A DNA stretch of 64,000 bases from Lingula anatina. Taxonomy: Eukaryota > Brachiopoda > Lingulata > Lingulida > Lingulidae. The notes under the pieces are model-generated. The model saw nothing but the letters and a program-made list of their open reading frames with translations, did no database searches and was not told the DNA's origin. Below are positions 34,080-49,000 of the stretch, piece after piece; position 1 is the stretch's first letter; each line of letters opens with the position of its first letter. The stretch is from NCBI RefSeq assembly GCF_001039355.2, contig NW_019775402.1:928165-992164 (forward strand), written 5' to 3'. Position numbers and translations under genes: made by a program.

Positions 34080-37000
34080 AAGAGAGACAGAAAAGGTGAA
34101 TAACTATCACTTTCACCACTTGATATATCATCTCATATCAACACAATATGGTGCTGTGATCCACCATCTATAGCCTTTGATCATGTTCATCTTATTTATA
34201 TTTAACCTGTTGTGAACAGGCTTTAGACTACATGATGCACATTCCATCAGTGTGTTTAAGAGTTAAACTAGCTGTGAACAGACCTAAGAGAAGTCTTCAT
34301 GCCTACATCTTGTACATTCCATCAGTATATTTTGTCTGCTGTCCTGACACAATAAATACAACACAGTATTGATTCAACAAGCTGTCTCTTCCTCTCCATG
34401 TTTCCTCTCTATATGCTAACACAGATTATATTTACGTGCATTATAACTGTTTTCATTCCAGAAGATGTGCTTTACGTATCGAGAAGTCTTGTGTGTGTCT
34501 ATATACACGATGGACTAACATGACCAGTAATACACAGATATCAACCTATAAACACACAACACTCAGTATTCTGTGCTGCATTAACAGTGACCAGTTCACA
34601 TCAGATTATGTCCAGTTCAGCTAAAGTTAAACCTGATGTGAATACAGCCAGTGACCTGTTACCATGGTGATTCACAGAAAGGTGCATTCACAGAGATATT
34701 TTAAAGGATGGTGGAGAGAAAGAGGGGGATAACAAAGTTGTCACATGTTCCTGACCTCAGAGGCCAGCATCTGGCACCTCAGTACAACATGGTGTACTAC
34801 AATATGGCACATACTGACGTGTTCACACATGTCATAGGACGGACATTTCCTGACCTGTTATATTTCAATGTAGTACAATATGGCACACATTGACGTGTTC
34901 ACACATGTCATAGGACGGACATTTCCTGACCTGTTATATTTCAATGTACTACAATATAGCACACATTGACGTGTTCACACTTGTCATAGGACGGACATTT
35001 CCTGACCTGTTATATTTCAATGTACTACAATATGGCACACACTGACGTGTTCACACTTGTCATAGGACGGACATTTCCTGACCTGTTATATTTCAATGTA
35101 CTGCAATATGGCACACACTGACGTGTTCACACTTGACATAGGATGGACATTTCCTGACCTGCAATATTTCAATGTACTTCAATATGGCACACAGTGACGT
35201 GTTCACACTTGACATAGGACAGACACTTCCTGACCTGTTATATTTCAATATACTACAATATGGCACATACTGACGTGTTCACACTTGACCTAGGATGGAC
35301 ATTTCCTGACCTGATAGCTTTCCAATGAAAATATCACAAGTCATCTCTTACCTATTGTAACCCATGAGAGGGTACCATCCAGCTGATGCTGTTTTATCCT
35401 TCCTTCACAATATTCATCCTACCCATCTGCCAGTGGAAATGTTGTGATGGTCCACTTAGCCCTCCCCCCCCCCCTGCCCCAAAACCTATGTCTTGATACT
35501 ATGGTCCATACTATGGTGCCAGGTGCCACATATCTCAGGTCAATGAGGAGATACTCACACAACCAACATCAGCTCTAAGGGAGCATTCCCATAGATTTTA
35601 GATTGATCTATCCCCATGGGGAGTCTCACTAGATTACTGCCAGATAATCCGGCTTAAATGTCCGTCCCACCTACTACAAACTGTCAGGGGGTAATTAACT
35701 TTTGTGCCCGCTCGGCTGACAGCTATTTAGCGTGAACCCCCAGGAATTTAGGTCGATCTAGTTGGATTGATCCAATCTCTGGGAATGGGGTCTAACATTA
35801 TTGTCAGACAGACTTCAATCCAAACTACTAATACCATGATAACATACTCAGTCTGATTTACTCTCTTCAATCGACAGATAGAAATCAATATTACCATCAC
35901 ACAGAAGTTCACCCTCTTTCCTGATTTCAATAAGGGGGGGGCATGTTATTAATTTGTGAGGTGATATTATTTTCCCATCTAACTACAGTAAATACAGAAT
36001 GTCCCTTAAATACCATGGCTAGTTTTCTTCTTTCTAATGGCTCTGTTGCCATGGAATTAAGGATCAATTCATAAACATCATCACAGATAACCTGAACACT
36101 ATAATTCAATTACGGTATAACTTCATGAATTTCTCACTACCTTCCAGATAGAACAGACACTGTTGCTGCTCCTCTTCTTCCTCATCCTCCTCCTCATCAT
36201 GTCCGCCCTCCTCCTCACTGCTCAGAGAACTCTCCTCCTCCTCCTCATTCCTCAAGGTCAGATGTCCATCTTGATCAGTCAATGGCCTGTATGCAGAGTC
36301 CAGTAATAAAAACCTGAGTGTACATGGGGACAGGCTCATCTTGGCCAGATCCATGGTACTGTGTATGTCCCTGTACACTATTGTCCCTTGTGCTGATAGA
36401 TTATACTGTTATCCACACTGGATTATCTGGTTATCTTGATGAAGATTATCAATTTCCAGACAGAGGTCAGACAAATGGGTCAGTTTTAGTTAACAGAGGC
36501 TAGAGACAACCACTTCCACTTTAATTTTCCATTACCTCCCTGACATGACTAGTATCCTGGGTACAGGCACCATGGAATTGTCCCACTCCACTCACTAATC
36601 TTGTATATAGTTATAATAGACTACAGAAACTAGTAGTGTCCCAGCTGTAACTCCCGTATCTCAATGGCTGCTGTATCATATGGTTGACTGGAGAACTGTG
36701 TGATATATAATTCACAGACAACACCTTGTTGAACAGCTCCACTTGAACTTCACTTTCCAGACTTTTTTTACCTTGAACTTAAATACACAAGGTGCATGTA
36801 GACAAGACTTTCTACTAGACGTCACACTTTCTGTCCAATCCTCACTATCTGCTCCAAATACACTCCCAAATCTTCAGCTATCATCCAGTTCCATGTTATT
36901 GTTTTTGTTCTCTGACGTCACTTGTAACATTAAGACACATGCCAGTAGAACACATTAGCAGAAGTTACTGTAGTAGTATATAACCAAGTCTTCCACTGTG

Positions 37001-40000
37001 CTAGGTTTCTCTCTGTATCATCTCCAGTCTCTAGGGCCAGTTTAAGTCTGACTTACTTGTTATTCATGATCTACCATAGGATGATGAAGCAGCTTGGAAT
37101 ACAGGACTGAACAAATGTTTGGGCACAATAGAAATATCTATGAATACAGGACTGGACAAATGTTTGGGCACAATAGAAATATATTTGAATACAGTACTGG
37201 ACAAATGTTTGGGCACAATAAAAATATATTTGAATACAGGACTGGACAAATGTTTGGGCACAACAGAAATATCTTTGAATACAGAACTGGACAAATGTTT
37301 GGGCATAATAGAAATATCTTTGAATACAGGACTGGACAAATGTTTGGGCACAATAGAAATATCTTTTAATATAGGACTGGACAAATGTTTGGGCACAATA
37401 GAAATATCTTTTAATATAGGACTGGACAAATGTTTGGGCACAACAGAAATATCATTGAATACAGGAGTGGACAAATGTTTGGGCACAACAGAAATATCTT
37501 TGAATACAGAACTGGACAAATGTTTGGGCATAATAGAAATATCTTTGAATACAGGACTGAACAAATGTTTGGGCACAATAGAAATATCTTTTAATACAGG
37601 ACTGGACAAATGTTTGGGCACAATAGAAATATCTTTGAATACAGAACTGGACAAATGTTTGGGCACAACAGAAAAAATGAAAAATAGCGCAGAGGACAAA
37701 TTGCAAACTGAACAGAAAGACCTGATAATGCAAAATCAAAACAAATACTTCAAAATGTAAAACAACTTGGGAGCAGATGTGTAGACAAAATATTAACTAA
37801 CCCCCAGAGACCTATAGCAAACTTGCCAGCAAAGGAATTTCCATTCATTGACAATGAACAATTGATAATAGTAAAGTATATTTATAATGAAAATATCAAC
37901 CAGATCTGCCACATTCAGCAATCTTTGGGGAATGTCAGGAATTCTTTAACCAACTTCAGAAAACAACTGCTCACCATACAGGGGTAACATGGAATGAAAA
38001 CAGACAACAAACATTTCAATGCCCACTGTAACTGACAAGTTACCATTTTGATAGGCCCTGTTCAGAATAAGGGATTAACAAGTCCAAGGAACAAATATGG
38101 CCGACCCACTTGAATAACTTCCCCACGGGATATCTATTCGGTATCTATTAGTGGATTAGATGGCAAGCTTTATAGTGGGTGGTCATATTTGACCCTTGGA
38201 CTAGTTAGTCCCCTATTCTGAATGGGGCCATATTCACCCAAGTCCATGGTTTTTAAAAAAACCTGAGTTAAAAATTTTTAACGCACACTGTAAGTGGCCA
38301 GCTGTAGGCTACGAGGTACAGAGGGGATAGAAAGCTTGGTGACTTTCCCAGAAACAAAATAATTGATTCAATTTGCATGAACTAGTGACACCCAGTGTAC
38401 CTTACCAGTTGTGCCTGGATGGTAAGATAACACGCATACGCATGCACAAGTGACATGCACACAGATGCATGCATGCACACACACATTCACACATTTAACT
38501 GTCTAGATCACTTCTGTTGTCCAGGAATTCTTTTCGTCATTAGTTGAATTATATTATCTAGGATAATTTAGGAATTACCCGCACTGTAGCTAATGTTCTT
38601 TTGATTGGCAGCCACTGGTAACATTGGTATTCCTTGCAATTATTTCAGTTCATTTTAAGGAGAATTCCAAGTGTTAAGCTTGTGCAATGCCTTTCTCTGT
38701 CTATACACATGTATCTTTATATAATTTCACAATTTAGAGGATTGCACTGTTGTTGTGAAGGTTTTGATCTGGTCCCTGGTCAGCCAGGTTATGAAATGGT
38801 CCCTCTTCACCAAGACCTAACCACTGGATCATCAATATATCTCAATTACAAGACTTCAGTATTCCTATATGAAAACACGGTGTTGCTGAATTACCTGAAA
38901 CCACCTGTCTATATCACTGACACCAATGAGATCACTTTACAGTAAACTAGACCCTACCCCTTCAGCCAAACTCAGGGTGACAGCAGACAGCCCTACTTCA
39001 AAGAGAGACATCCCCCCCAAGATCACCCTTGTTGGTCATCTTCTGTTCCTATACAGTAACTATCTGAATGTACTTTAACATCACTTTGTACTTAATAATA
39101 TTCCAGTCAAACTAGTAAATCATCATGCTTAAAGTCATGCCAGGTAGCAGTCTGTATATTTATTTCAGTCTTCATTGGAACCATACTTCTCAACATAGAG
39201 ACAAGTCATTGCCAAAGTGGCAGCTGATATATCCAACACATGCCTCACAATCTTCTATAATAACTAATCACCTCCTTCCTAATCACATATCCTGACAATA
39301 TTCATAATACAGTCTCTTCCTTGGCCTGAAAACCTTCACATTGATTCCCCAGTCAGCTGTGTACTATATCAGATATATACAAGGTGTTCACAGGGCACCT
39401 GTTGACTACGGTATCACCTGTCTTACTCTATCACCGTGTCCACAGAACCCTGGGAGACCTCTGTCTTCCTGGATTATATTACATGTCCTGCTCTATCAAC
39501 ATTGTATGGTGTCACCGTGTCCTCCATACCCCCCCCCCCCCCCAAGACCAGCCTCCAGAGAACCCTGGGAAACCTCTGTCTTCCTGGATTACAGGGAACA
39601 GAATAGACCACTTCCTGGAAACAACAGGTCGTCATGGCTACCAGGAAATCTGATGAATGGTACTGTCTTCAGCAGAGAGATAAAACAGAGACCAATTCAC
39701 TGTGCAGTGAACTAAACACTCTCACTCAGCTATGCTTCCCCTGTACAGTGCCTGTGTCTATGCATCGCAAGTTCAAGGATACGAATAGGTGAATGCAGAG
39801 AACTGAGGAATATTAGAATGGAATTCTGCCTTATAATATAAAGTTTCCAACACCAGCAGTTCACAATAAATAGTCGAACTTCCTTCAGGAGGCAGTGAGA
39901 ATTGAAGAGAATCCCAATGTACAGATGCCCAAATCTCTTCAACATATACCAGCCATCCACAAGACTATATTACAAATAGTTCAAGTTTTCTGTAAATACA

Positions 40001-43000
40001 GACTATGACTACAGGCACCTGTATTACATCACTGCCTTCCTACCTACCTCTCTGCATCATCGAGTCACTTTTTATTTTTTAGTTATCTGTAAATACAAAC
40101 TCTACCACCTACCTAACATGCTGACAGGATGACACTTGACCTAATAATTATACCTATGTATGTCTTGTTTCAGACAAATAACTTATTTCTGTAAATACAG
40201 ACTCTACCACCTACCTAACATACTGACAGGATGACACTTGACCTAATAATAATACCTATGTATGTCTTGTTTCAGACAAATAACTTATTTCTGTAAATAC
40301 AGACTCTACCACCTACCTAACATGCTGACAGGATGACACTTGACCTAATAATAATACCTATGTATATCTTGTTTCAGACAAATAACTTATTTCTCAGCAT
40401 AGTTTCAATAAACTGCTGAAAAAATAAACCACCTATTTATTAACAACTTTTGTCTGGCAAATGTGCTTCTTTCCTAGCTCTTGGAAAAATACCATGTGTA
40501 TAATGACAGCCTATAAGAGACTGGCTGTGTCAAAGAAAATTTATGGAACTGAAACCATGATACACAGCTACAGGAACAAAGAGGTGCAGTCGCCTCCTGA
40601 ACACATTCACTCCACCTACCTGGTGTCTTCTGCCGCACCAGGATGTCACTGACAGCCAGCGTGTTACTGCTAGTTGTTGTTGCCATGGTGACGGCACTGC
40701 TCCTGGGGACTTCATCTGGTGGTGTGACTGCAAGGTATGGTAGAGTTATATTGATTTTATAGAAATGTGGCTGCTACAGATTTCATCAAAGCCATGTGCA
40801 CCCCAGCCACACAACACCACTTCTGTTTTTTTTTTTTTTAATATTTTAGATCCAAACTCACCATAAGTTAATAAATACATCAACATTAAAAAAATATATA
40901 TTCCAATTAATTTTAAAGACATTTTTCCTGTTGCTCAGAATGTATCACTTTAGACCCAAGGTGAAGGTCACATGCTGGTGTGAGACTGAGGCTGGGATTT
41001 AACATGACGTCATGGTACAGTGACAACACTATTTACATACAATACACTAGTCTCTGCTAAACTATTTGTTAATAGAATATTGTATCTTACTATTAACTGT
41101 AATTAATTGACCTCAGTATTCTACTTGATAAATATCTACTGTATATACCAGAGACCATCATACCGACCATGACTGCTGACTGTACACAAATACGGGTCTC
41201 AGTGTTATGACATCACCAAGTTTACTATATGTTACTATGGTAACACAATTTTCACAACATTACTTTAGCAAAGAATCTGTGTTCCCTTTCAAAGAGTTAC
41301 TATTGTGATAAGAACTACAGAGCATGTTGAAGGCTATTCTACTCTCATGCTAGCTATGAATAGTAAATAATTTATAACTAATTAATAATTATTTAAGTAT
41401 TACACCTTAGTTATTCTGGAAAGTTTCTGTGCATGCTACAGTTGGTATATGGTCTAGTTATAAAATGTATTAGACCTTGGTTATTCTGGTGAGTTTCTAA
41501 GCATGCTACTGTCATATTGCTGTCTAATAATTATCATCAAATACTTGATCATGGTTAGTTATATTAGCAAGTGAGGCTATTCATGTACACTAGTATAATG
41601 TATGTGCTCTAAACATGCTGTGATAAAAGACAGACACCAGGAGGCGACACATGCAACATGGTGGATANNNNNNNNNNNNNNNNNNNNNNNNNNNNNNNNN
41701 NNNNNNNNNNNNNNNNNNNNNNNNNNNNNNNNNNNNNNNNNNNNNNNNNNNNNNNNNNNNNNNNNNNNNNNNNNNNNNNNNNNNNNNNNNNNNNNNNNNN
41801 NNNNNNNNNNNNNNNNNNNNNNNNNNNNNNNNNNNNNNNNNNNNNNNNNNNNNNNNNNNNNNNNNNNNNNNNNNNNNNNNNNNNNNNNNNNNNNNNNNNN
41901 NNNNNNNNNNNNNNNNNNNNNNNNNNNNNNNNNAAACTTCCTGGCTTTGGTATTATATGACATCAACAGGATATGTCAGGGAGATGGTTACAGTTACATC
42001 AACTTCCTGGTTCAGGTATATAATAACACCTGGTTGTCATCTTCTCTTTCACCCGTGTCCTCTGTCACAGAGGCCAGGATGAGGTACAGTTTAATAAACA
42101 TGTCCCAGAACACTTCATTTGGATGTTATTCCAGAGTGACAACAGTAATCTACTCTGTGATGACCACAGGTTGTGAGGTTAGACTGTATCTCTACTGTGA
42201 AACTTGTTAACAGTGAGGTTCCATATTACATCTCTGGTTGGTTTATTTATTAGTATGATGTTAACATGCAGATCTACTATTAAAGGTTACTTTCCACAGG
42301 AGATCTAACAAGGTCAATAAAACATGGTCATCCATAAATTGGTACTATTTAGGATGGTCTCTGCCCTATCTGTTTATTATTATCATACTATCTAAGTTGG
42401 TAGTAATAATATTAAAAGTTGGTTTATGGTGCCAAGCACAGTGGAAAGATTATGGGGGATTAAATGAAGACCATTTTACAGAGAAATTTCTAGTTTGGAG
42501 ATGATGTACAGAAATTTTGCTACAAAATGGCCTCATTATCTACATGTACGCTAAAATTTATATTTAAAGTAGTACACATATCATCTAATTTGCATTAGTC
42601 TTGTTAGACTTGTTAATTGGTTATTGGTCCTTCTGGACCTGCTAATTTCTCACCAGGCATTTGAGTCCAGAATAAAGAATCTCTGAACATCCAGTCCATG
42701 TGATCTTGAAAGACAACAGTGCAAAAACACAATCACAACTAACACAATGTAAGTCATCAACTCCATCTCAACTAGCGCAATGGGTGGCAGTCACAGCATG
42801 TGCTGGTTTAGTATTAATAATACAGTAACACAACATGATGAACAGGGTGGTGGATGCTGATGTTTTGTTGATGTATAGTAAATTTGGAGTGATTTTGGTG
42901 TTTGGACAGACTTTAATACAAAACAAAAATAAATAAATAAAATAATTAAAAGGCAAAAGGGTGGAATGATCACTGTGAGCATTGCGTGTGCAGAGAAATG

Positions 43001-46000
43001 GTATAACTTATCGAGTTTTTTAAATCTACAAAAACAATCCTTTCTGCAACTTGGCTGACATTTTGCACATGCAGTACAATTCTTAACACCATAGTATCAC
43101 TTCAGAACTATAGATGGAGCCAGTGTCTTGTCTCATGTCATGGTAGAATTGATTTCAGCTGGTAAAACTGCCTAAAGCTCAGCTCTACCTATTTCCTTGC
43201 TTTCCTTTTGTCATAACAAACTTAAACCCAGTCCAACATTGAAATACCTGCTTAGTTTTAACCAACAGATGATAAAAAACTTTTTTTTTTCCCATTCAGC
43301 ACTACCTTCAGAGACTGACTAACATCAATTACTATGTAATCATCAGTTTATAAAATCATGTGAAACATCACCATGACTCTATCTCTCATCCTCTCTTTTG
43401 CATATTAGTGTCAATCAACATACAATTTGCATATGGTGTTCTACTGGGTTGATTTCTATTGTAATCACTAGATTTTCCACATGGAAATCTGTGTGTGTGT
43501 GAACACTGTGCAGAGAACCAACCTGTTAGTGTGGTGCCAGTGGTGCTGACAGTGCCAGTCTTGACAGGGTGGGCGTGGCCAGCAATGGGGTGGGTGGAGA
43601 CTGGGCGGGGTATGAAGGAGGAATGAGGCTCTGAGGGTGTGGCCAAAGAGTGTGGGCGGGGCTTCAAACCTCTGACAGCCAATCGTGGAGAGACCAGGCC
43701 TATACTGACAGCATCATGGGGTTTGTCTTGATTTGATTGGAGTTCCCTGATCATGTGACTGTCCCCACTGGCAGACATGGACTCACTTCTCCTCAGTCCC
43801 TTCCCTGTCTTAGACTTTGTTATCGTATCTTTCTTTTTCATGGCAGGGATTTTGGATTTTTCAGATTTACCCTTTTCGCCAGAAACAGATTCTAAATTGC
43901 TTTCTTCCTTCCCAGTTGTTCTAGCATTTTTTCCTTCATTATTCTTCAAAGCTTTCTCTTTTTCTTTTCTCTTTGGCTCTGGTGTTTTTGAAATGCTTTG
44001 AGAATCTTTTTTCGCTGTTTGTAATTGTTTGTTAAGTTCAACAATAAAAGTTTTCTGTCCCACTTTTCTAGGGTCATACTGGCCAGAAATCAGGGCACCT
44101 GCCTCAGTCTTGGTCTTATTAGAATCACGGCCTTTTTGACTCTGTCCCACTTTCTTCTCCTTTGGCAGGTCTTTCTGCTTGGTGAAAACACCATTTTGTT
44201 CCCCACTATTAGTGCTTTGTTTGCCCTTCCCCGTAGTAATCAGTACCTTCTGCTGGCTCATTTCACCAAGAGGGTTCCCCTTTAACCCCCCGCCCATCCC
44301 CATCCCTGAAACTTTGTTCCCCTCTGCTCTCCCTTTTACTCTTGACACACCACCCTTCTGTTGACTGTTCCTTCCCTGAAGTGGCCCCTCCATGCCTGGG
44401 CCAAGACTAGAACTGTTGGTAGTAGACTTTGAAGTATGGCTAGAGACCGGCTCATATACTGGGATACGGGATGGAGAAAGTGGGACACTAGTCTGAAGTG
44501 GGGAACCAGTCTGGGATAGTGGAGAACCAGTCTGATATACTGGGGAGGTTTGGGGTCCTTTGGCACCTGCTGAGCCACTATAACTGGCAGGTGTCCTGGT
44601 GCCCTGTTCTGAGACCAGGGTTCTGGCATTTAAAGCACGGCTGACAGAATTGTTCTTTGGGACAACAGTTGAGCCAGAAGTGGTGGTGGCAGTGGTAGAG
44701 GTGGGTAGTGGGCCACTTCCAGGGGTATTGGGGTGAGGGGTGCTGGCAGGGACAGTTTGAGGGATACTGGGCTGGGCAGAACTGGCAGAGGTGCTGGCAT
44801 AGCGGGCTAGGAGTCCAGCAGTCTTTGTGTGCTGTGCAAGTGGAGAAGCATGCATTTCTTTGGGTGAATCTGAAAGTGCAAACAAAGCATGCAACATGCA
44901 AACATGCATTACGTCTGCCTGTGAACACATGAACTTCTCACAGAGGATTGTTCAGACTATGGCTGAGATGGACTGAATTTTAGTCTTAGTCACGTCATCA
45001 GATGACAAGATGGATCTGACAGGAATTTCAAAACCTAAAGTCTCTCTGCTATTTGGTTTAGATCCTTTAATGATCTCTTTTAGTCAAAATGTTTGTCTGT
45101 AATGGTTCCAGTATGAGAGTGCCTAAAGAGGTCAGACAGTTCTAAAACACCCAGTCACCTGTGTCAATATAGTTTCATAGAGGTGGTTTCTGATCCCTCA
45201 GTCCTTTCAAGTCCGTGTGTTCACAGGGCAGCATCTATTACTATACAGACATTGATATCTCAAACAACTTGGAACAAATAATTTCATTAGAAAATGAAAC
45301 ATTTTAACAGAAGGAACACAGCCAAGCTTTGAGGCTACAAAACTGTACAATTTCCATTTTTTTTTTTTTTAAAGATAAGGTCACTAACAGGGTGTAAAAA
45401 GCAAAATTTTCAAAACAAAGGAATTTAGTAAACAGTTCCATTTTGTTTTTATCATAAATTTCAAGTAAACAACGTGCACGTTATTCTAGCACTTCACAGA
45501 CAGTTATACAATTTCTCAAGTCAGTAACTTTATTTTATATTAACCAATCACCATACTACAAAACATCTGTTTCAGTTAATGCTGAAATTCATTGAAATGT
45601 TTTTCTTTTTTCATATTTTTGAAAGAAATGTCAAAGGTTTAAAAACACAGCACAACACAATCAGAGGTTAGTTCTAGGAAAATGCTGAACTGAAACCACA
45701 TATTTTGTCAGTTTTACTGCAAAGAGAAAGCCAAAATAATAAAGATATCAAATTAATAATTCTCAAATTTCTCAAAAAAAGTTTTTTTGGGGAAAAAAAA
45801 ACCCCTAGAAAGTACAAGTTATGTTAACAGCAAAAAAAAAAAAAAAAAAAAACCCAGACAAACACAAAAAGCACAGAGAAGATAGCACATAGAAGAATCA
45901 GAGAAAACATCTTCCACCCACACAGCTACATTACAAGGTGCAATACAAAATAACTACACTATAGTTGTGTTTGTGTAGCTTTGTCAAAGTTCATCTGAGC

Positions 46001-49000
46001 TTGGTCCTATCTAAAGTTTACATTAACGAAGAGTTTCCATATCTACATAATTTATTCTTTTCATTTCTTGTCCAATTTATTTTTTCATCAGATGTAGGAT
46101 AAAGCACTGACATATTTTTTTTGATTTTATCCGTGTCTAAAACACAAGTGACAAATGAGGTTCAACTGCAGCAAAATGTTGCACTTAAAAGTTCATAAAA
46201 CTTCCATTCTAGCGCACTGCCACTGACCCATCTCAAGTCAAAGTAGACTAAATTTTAGGTCTAAAAGCTTAAAATAAAATTTCTGGTCTAAAATACTGAG
46301 CTTCCAACAGCAAGGTGCCCCTCACCACAAAGCAGCAGGCCAGCCGTGGGCCTCTGCCTCTATGTATGGTGTTGTATCTGGTAGCTGGAGATAACTGAGA
46401 CCACAGAGGGAGAAAGGTTGGACACATTTCCTACAGGAGGCAGCCTCTGATAGCAGCATTCTACTAGTGGCAACCTGCATTCCTCACAGGTCAATACTTC
46501 CCAAGGTGGCGCCACGTGTTAGAGGAGTTCCATCCCAGGCCAAGACAAGCCATTTAGCTCCTGGAATGATTCATGTTGGCAAGCGGCATACCTGAGAGAG
46601 CAACAGATGTTCACACATTTCAAACTCAAACAGTCTGCTCTCTGTTCTGAGCCATGGCCAAGATCAGGAACATGTTGCCATATGGAGCTGATTTCATGAC
46701 CCAGTGTATGGGACTCTGCCGTAATACAGAGAACATTTCTTCTCTTTCTCTTTGGCATTTTTCCCCAGTCTAGTATCCTTAAACCACTGACATGTAAACA
46801 AAACTGGACTCTTGTGAAATGGGCAAAATGTACACCAAGGGAAAATAAATACTACTGAGGGAGCCACTAGGCAGTCATGTGCCAAGATGGGCCATACACT
46901 TTTGTGAAGTAACAGATTGCATTCCTGGCAGGTCACCACTTGTTTGCAAATCTCCAACTCCACCAGCAATATAACCTGCTTTGCTTGTTGTACAGCATTG
47001 ATAATAGGGGTATATGTGAGATAATACACTGTCACCCGAGCGATATATGCCATAACACCTCGAGCATCATCCAGTGACAAACCACACACACACACACACA
47101 TGCACACACACACAGTGGTATATCAAGCATCAGCATATAATGTAGAAATTGGGTCTACATTATATGTGGTAATTTAGGCTCATTTGATTATATTATTCCT
47201 GTATTCTTGTAAGTTTAAAAAAACCTCCCTGAGGTGACTCTGACACAAAATGCATCTACCTGAAGGCAGGTAGGGATTTCAATACAAACAGGTGCTACTA
47301 GAGAGATGCTACAGTATAGGAAGCAGAGAGAACACCACACAAAGGTCTACATATATATATAATATATATATATATAATGATAGTTTATATGGTAATAATA
47401 TGATCTGCTAGCCTAGTAGTATATCACTCCAAGCCACACTAACCATCATGCGGGGGGCGGGAACGCCAGGGCAAGCTGCGGGTACGCTGAAACTGACCTT
47501 GGAAGAAAATATGGAACAATTATTGTCATTGGTCATATATCGGGTGGTTATGGAACAATTATTGTCATTGGTCAGGAAATTGTGTGGTTATGTAGTTTGT
47601 AAATTAATGTGTTACTGTTTTTAGTTTTTTTTCCTGTGTAAGGTTAAATGAAATATTGATCTCTGTGTAAATCTTGTGTGTTTTGTTGACAAACAAAAAT
47701 ATTTTGTTTCTTATTGAGTGTCAGCTGTTTGTGTTTTGAAGGTAAGATTCTACAAATTCCAACTAAATGGTTCAAAGAAAAGCTCATTTGGGCAAAAAAT
47801 ATCCACACTGGCACTGGTAGCAACACAATTATACAGTAAAAAATAAAACGATACATGAAGAAATCCACATTAAAAGCACCATGCTAGACTATTTGTCCCA
47901 TTACATCAAGTTCTAAATAAATTGTTACTTGATAAACAAATATTTTCAACTATTCCTTAACCATGTTAAGCAAATACAATTGGCCACACAAATAATACAA
48001 AGCTGAAATCTGTGACAACTAGATACTTGCTATTTACACTGAAGTTTAATTTCTAACCCTCATGAGTTGAGATTAAACTAGAATTACTTCTGTTAATAGA
48101 CTGAATGACTTTTGTTTGTCCCATATTTTTTATTCTTCACAGTACTCTATGATAAACATACATATATGATTTGTTTTTTTAGTATTATAAACAACAAAAT
48201 ATGAAAATATAAACAACCAAATTCTAAATGAGTATAGATGTCCATGCAATGTAACCCACACAAAAACAATTTTGAATGCAACTTACTTTTTATCTGTCCT
48301 GAATTGATGGCACTTAGGTAAGATGGCTGCCTGCGGCAGGCGTTATCACTTCGGTTCTTCTCGCTAAGTGAGGAATCCTCGCTGAAACTCGACCTGGTGC
48401 TGCTGGCCTCAGACGAAGACGGGAAGAATTCCCGCCATGATATATCACTGTCAGGTGACTGCTGGCGCACAGAAGGCGGCAGATCTGATTGGCTGTATTT
48501 GCGGTCTGGTACAGGGGGCGCTCTTCCTCCACTGGCACCAGGACTGGAGCCGCGCACATTCAAATAGCGACCATCCTGGCGAGACTGGAGAGCGTCCTGC
48601 TGAGCAAAGATATTGTCAGAGAAAAGCCGCGCCCGTGCTTCCTTTACAGATAGCTTCATGTGGGCATCACGGGCTGATGACTTGGGGTAACTGGTGGTCT
48701 CTTGTTGGGCCTCTCCTGGAGGAAGCTCCACCTGGCTTTGTTCAGCTAATGTCTTATAACTAGGACTCAGTTGTGAATCCTTCTCTGCTAAGTGTGTAAT
48801 ATATTCCTTATATCCAATTGGCACATGACTACGAAAGTAAAAACTAGATCCACCAGTAGAGGGTGCTGTGTTGCTCCGCTCCACTGGCAGTGCGCTGGGT
48901 TTGTTGTGTGTGACAGCAGTAGAACTCCTAGGGGGCGCTGTAGTAGACACAGGCACCGTCCTGGTAGCAGCAGTAGAGGACACGGAGACAGTTTTGGGGG

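Larger units (their letters stand above)
31988..36140 (-). other. ARHGAP intron region rich in repeats
   Basis: No exon found. It has two copies of an 80-bp unit near 32418-32580, a GT/GA microsatellite (34003-34087), the 76-bp minisatellite (34793-35325), a poly-C tract near 35463, and MITE family B copy 2. Confidence 0.6.

Noticed and set aside
37064-37760. Long frames of 211 and 213 codons on opposite strands as genes
   Set aside because: Both come from the 45-bp repeat. No start context, splice sites or similarity support either as a gene.
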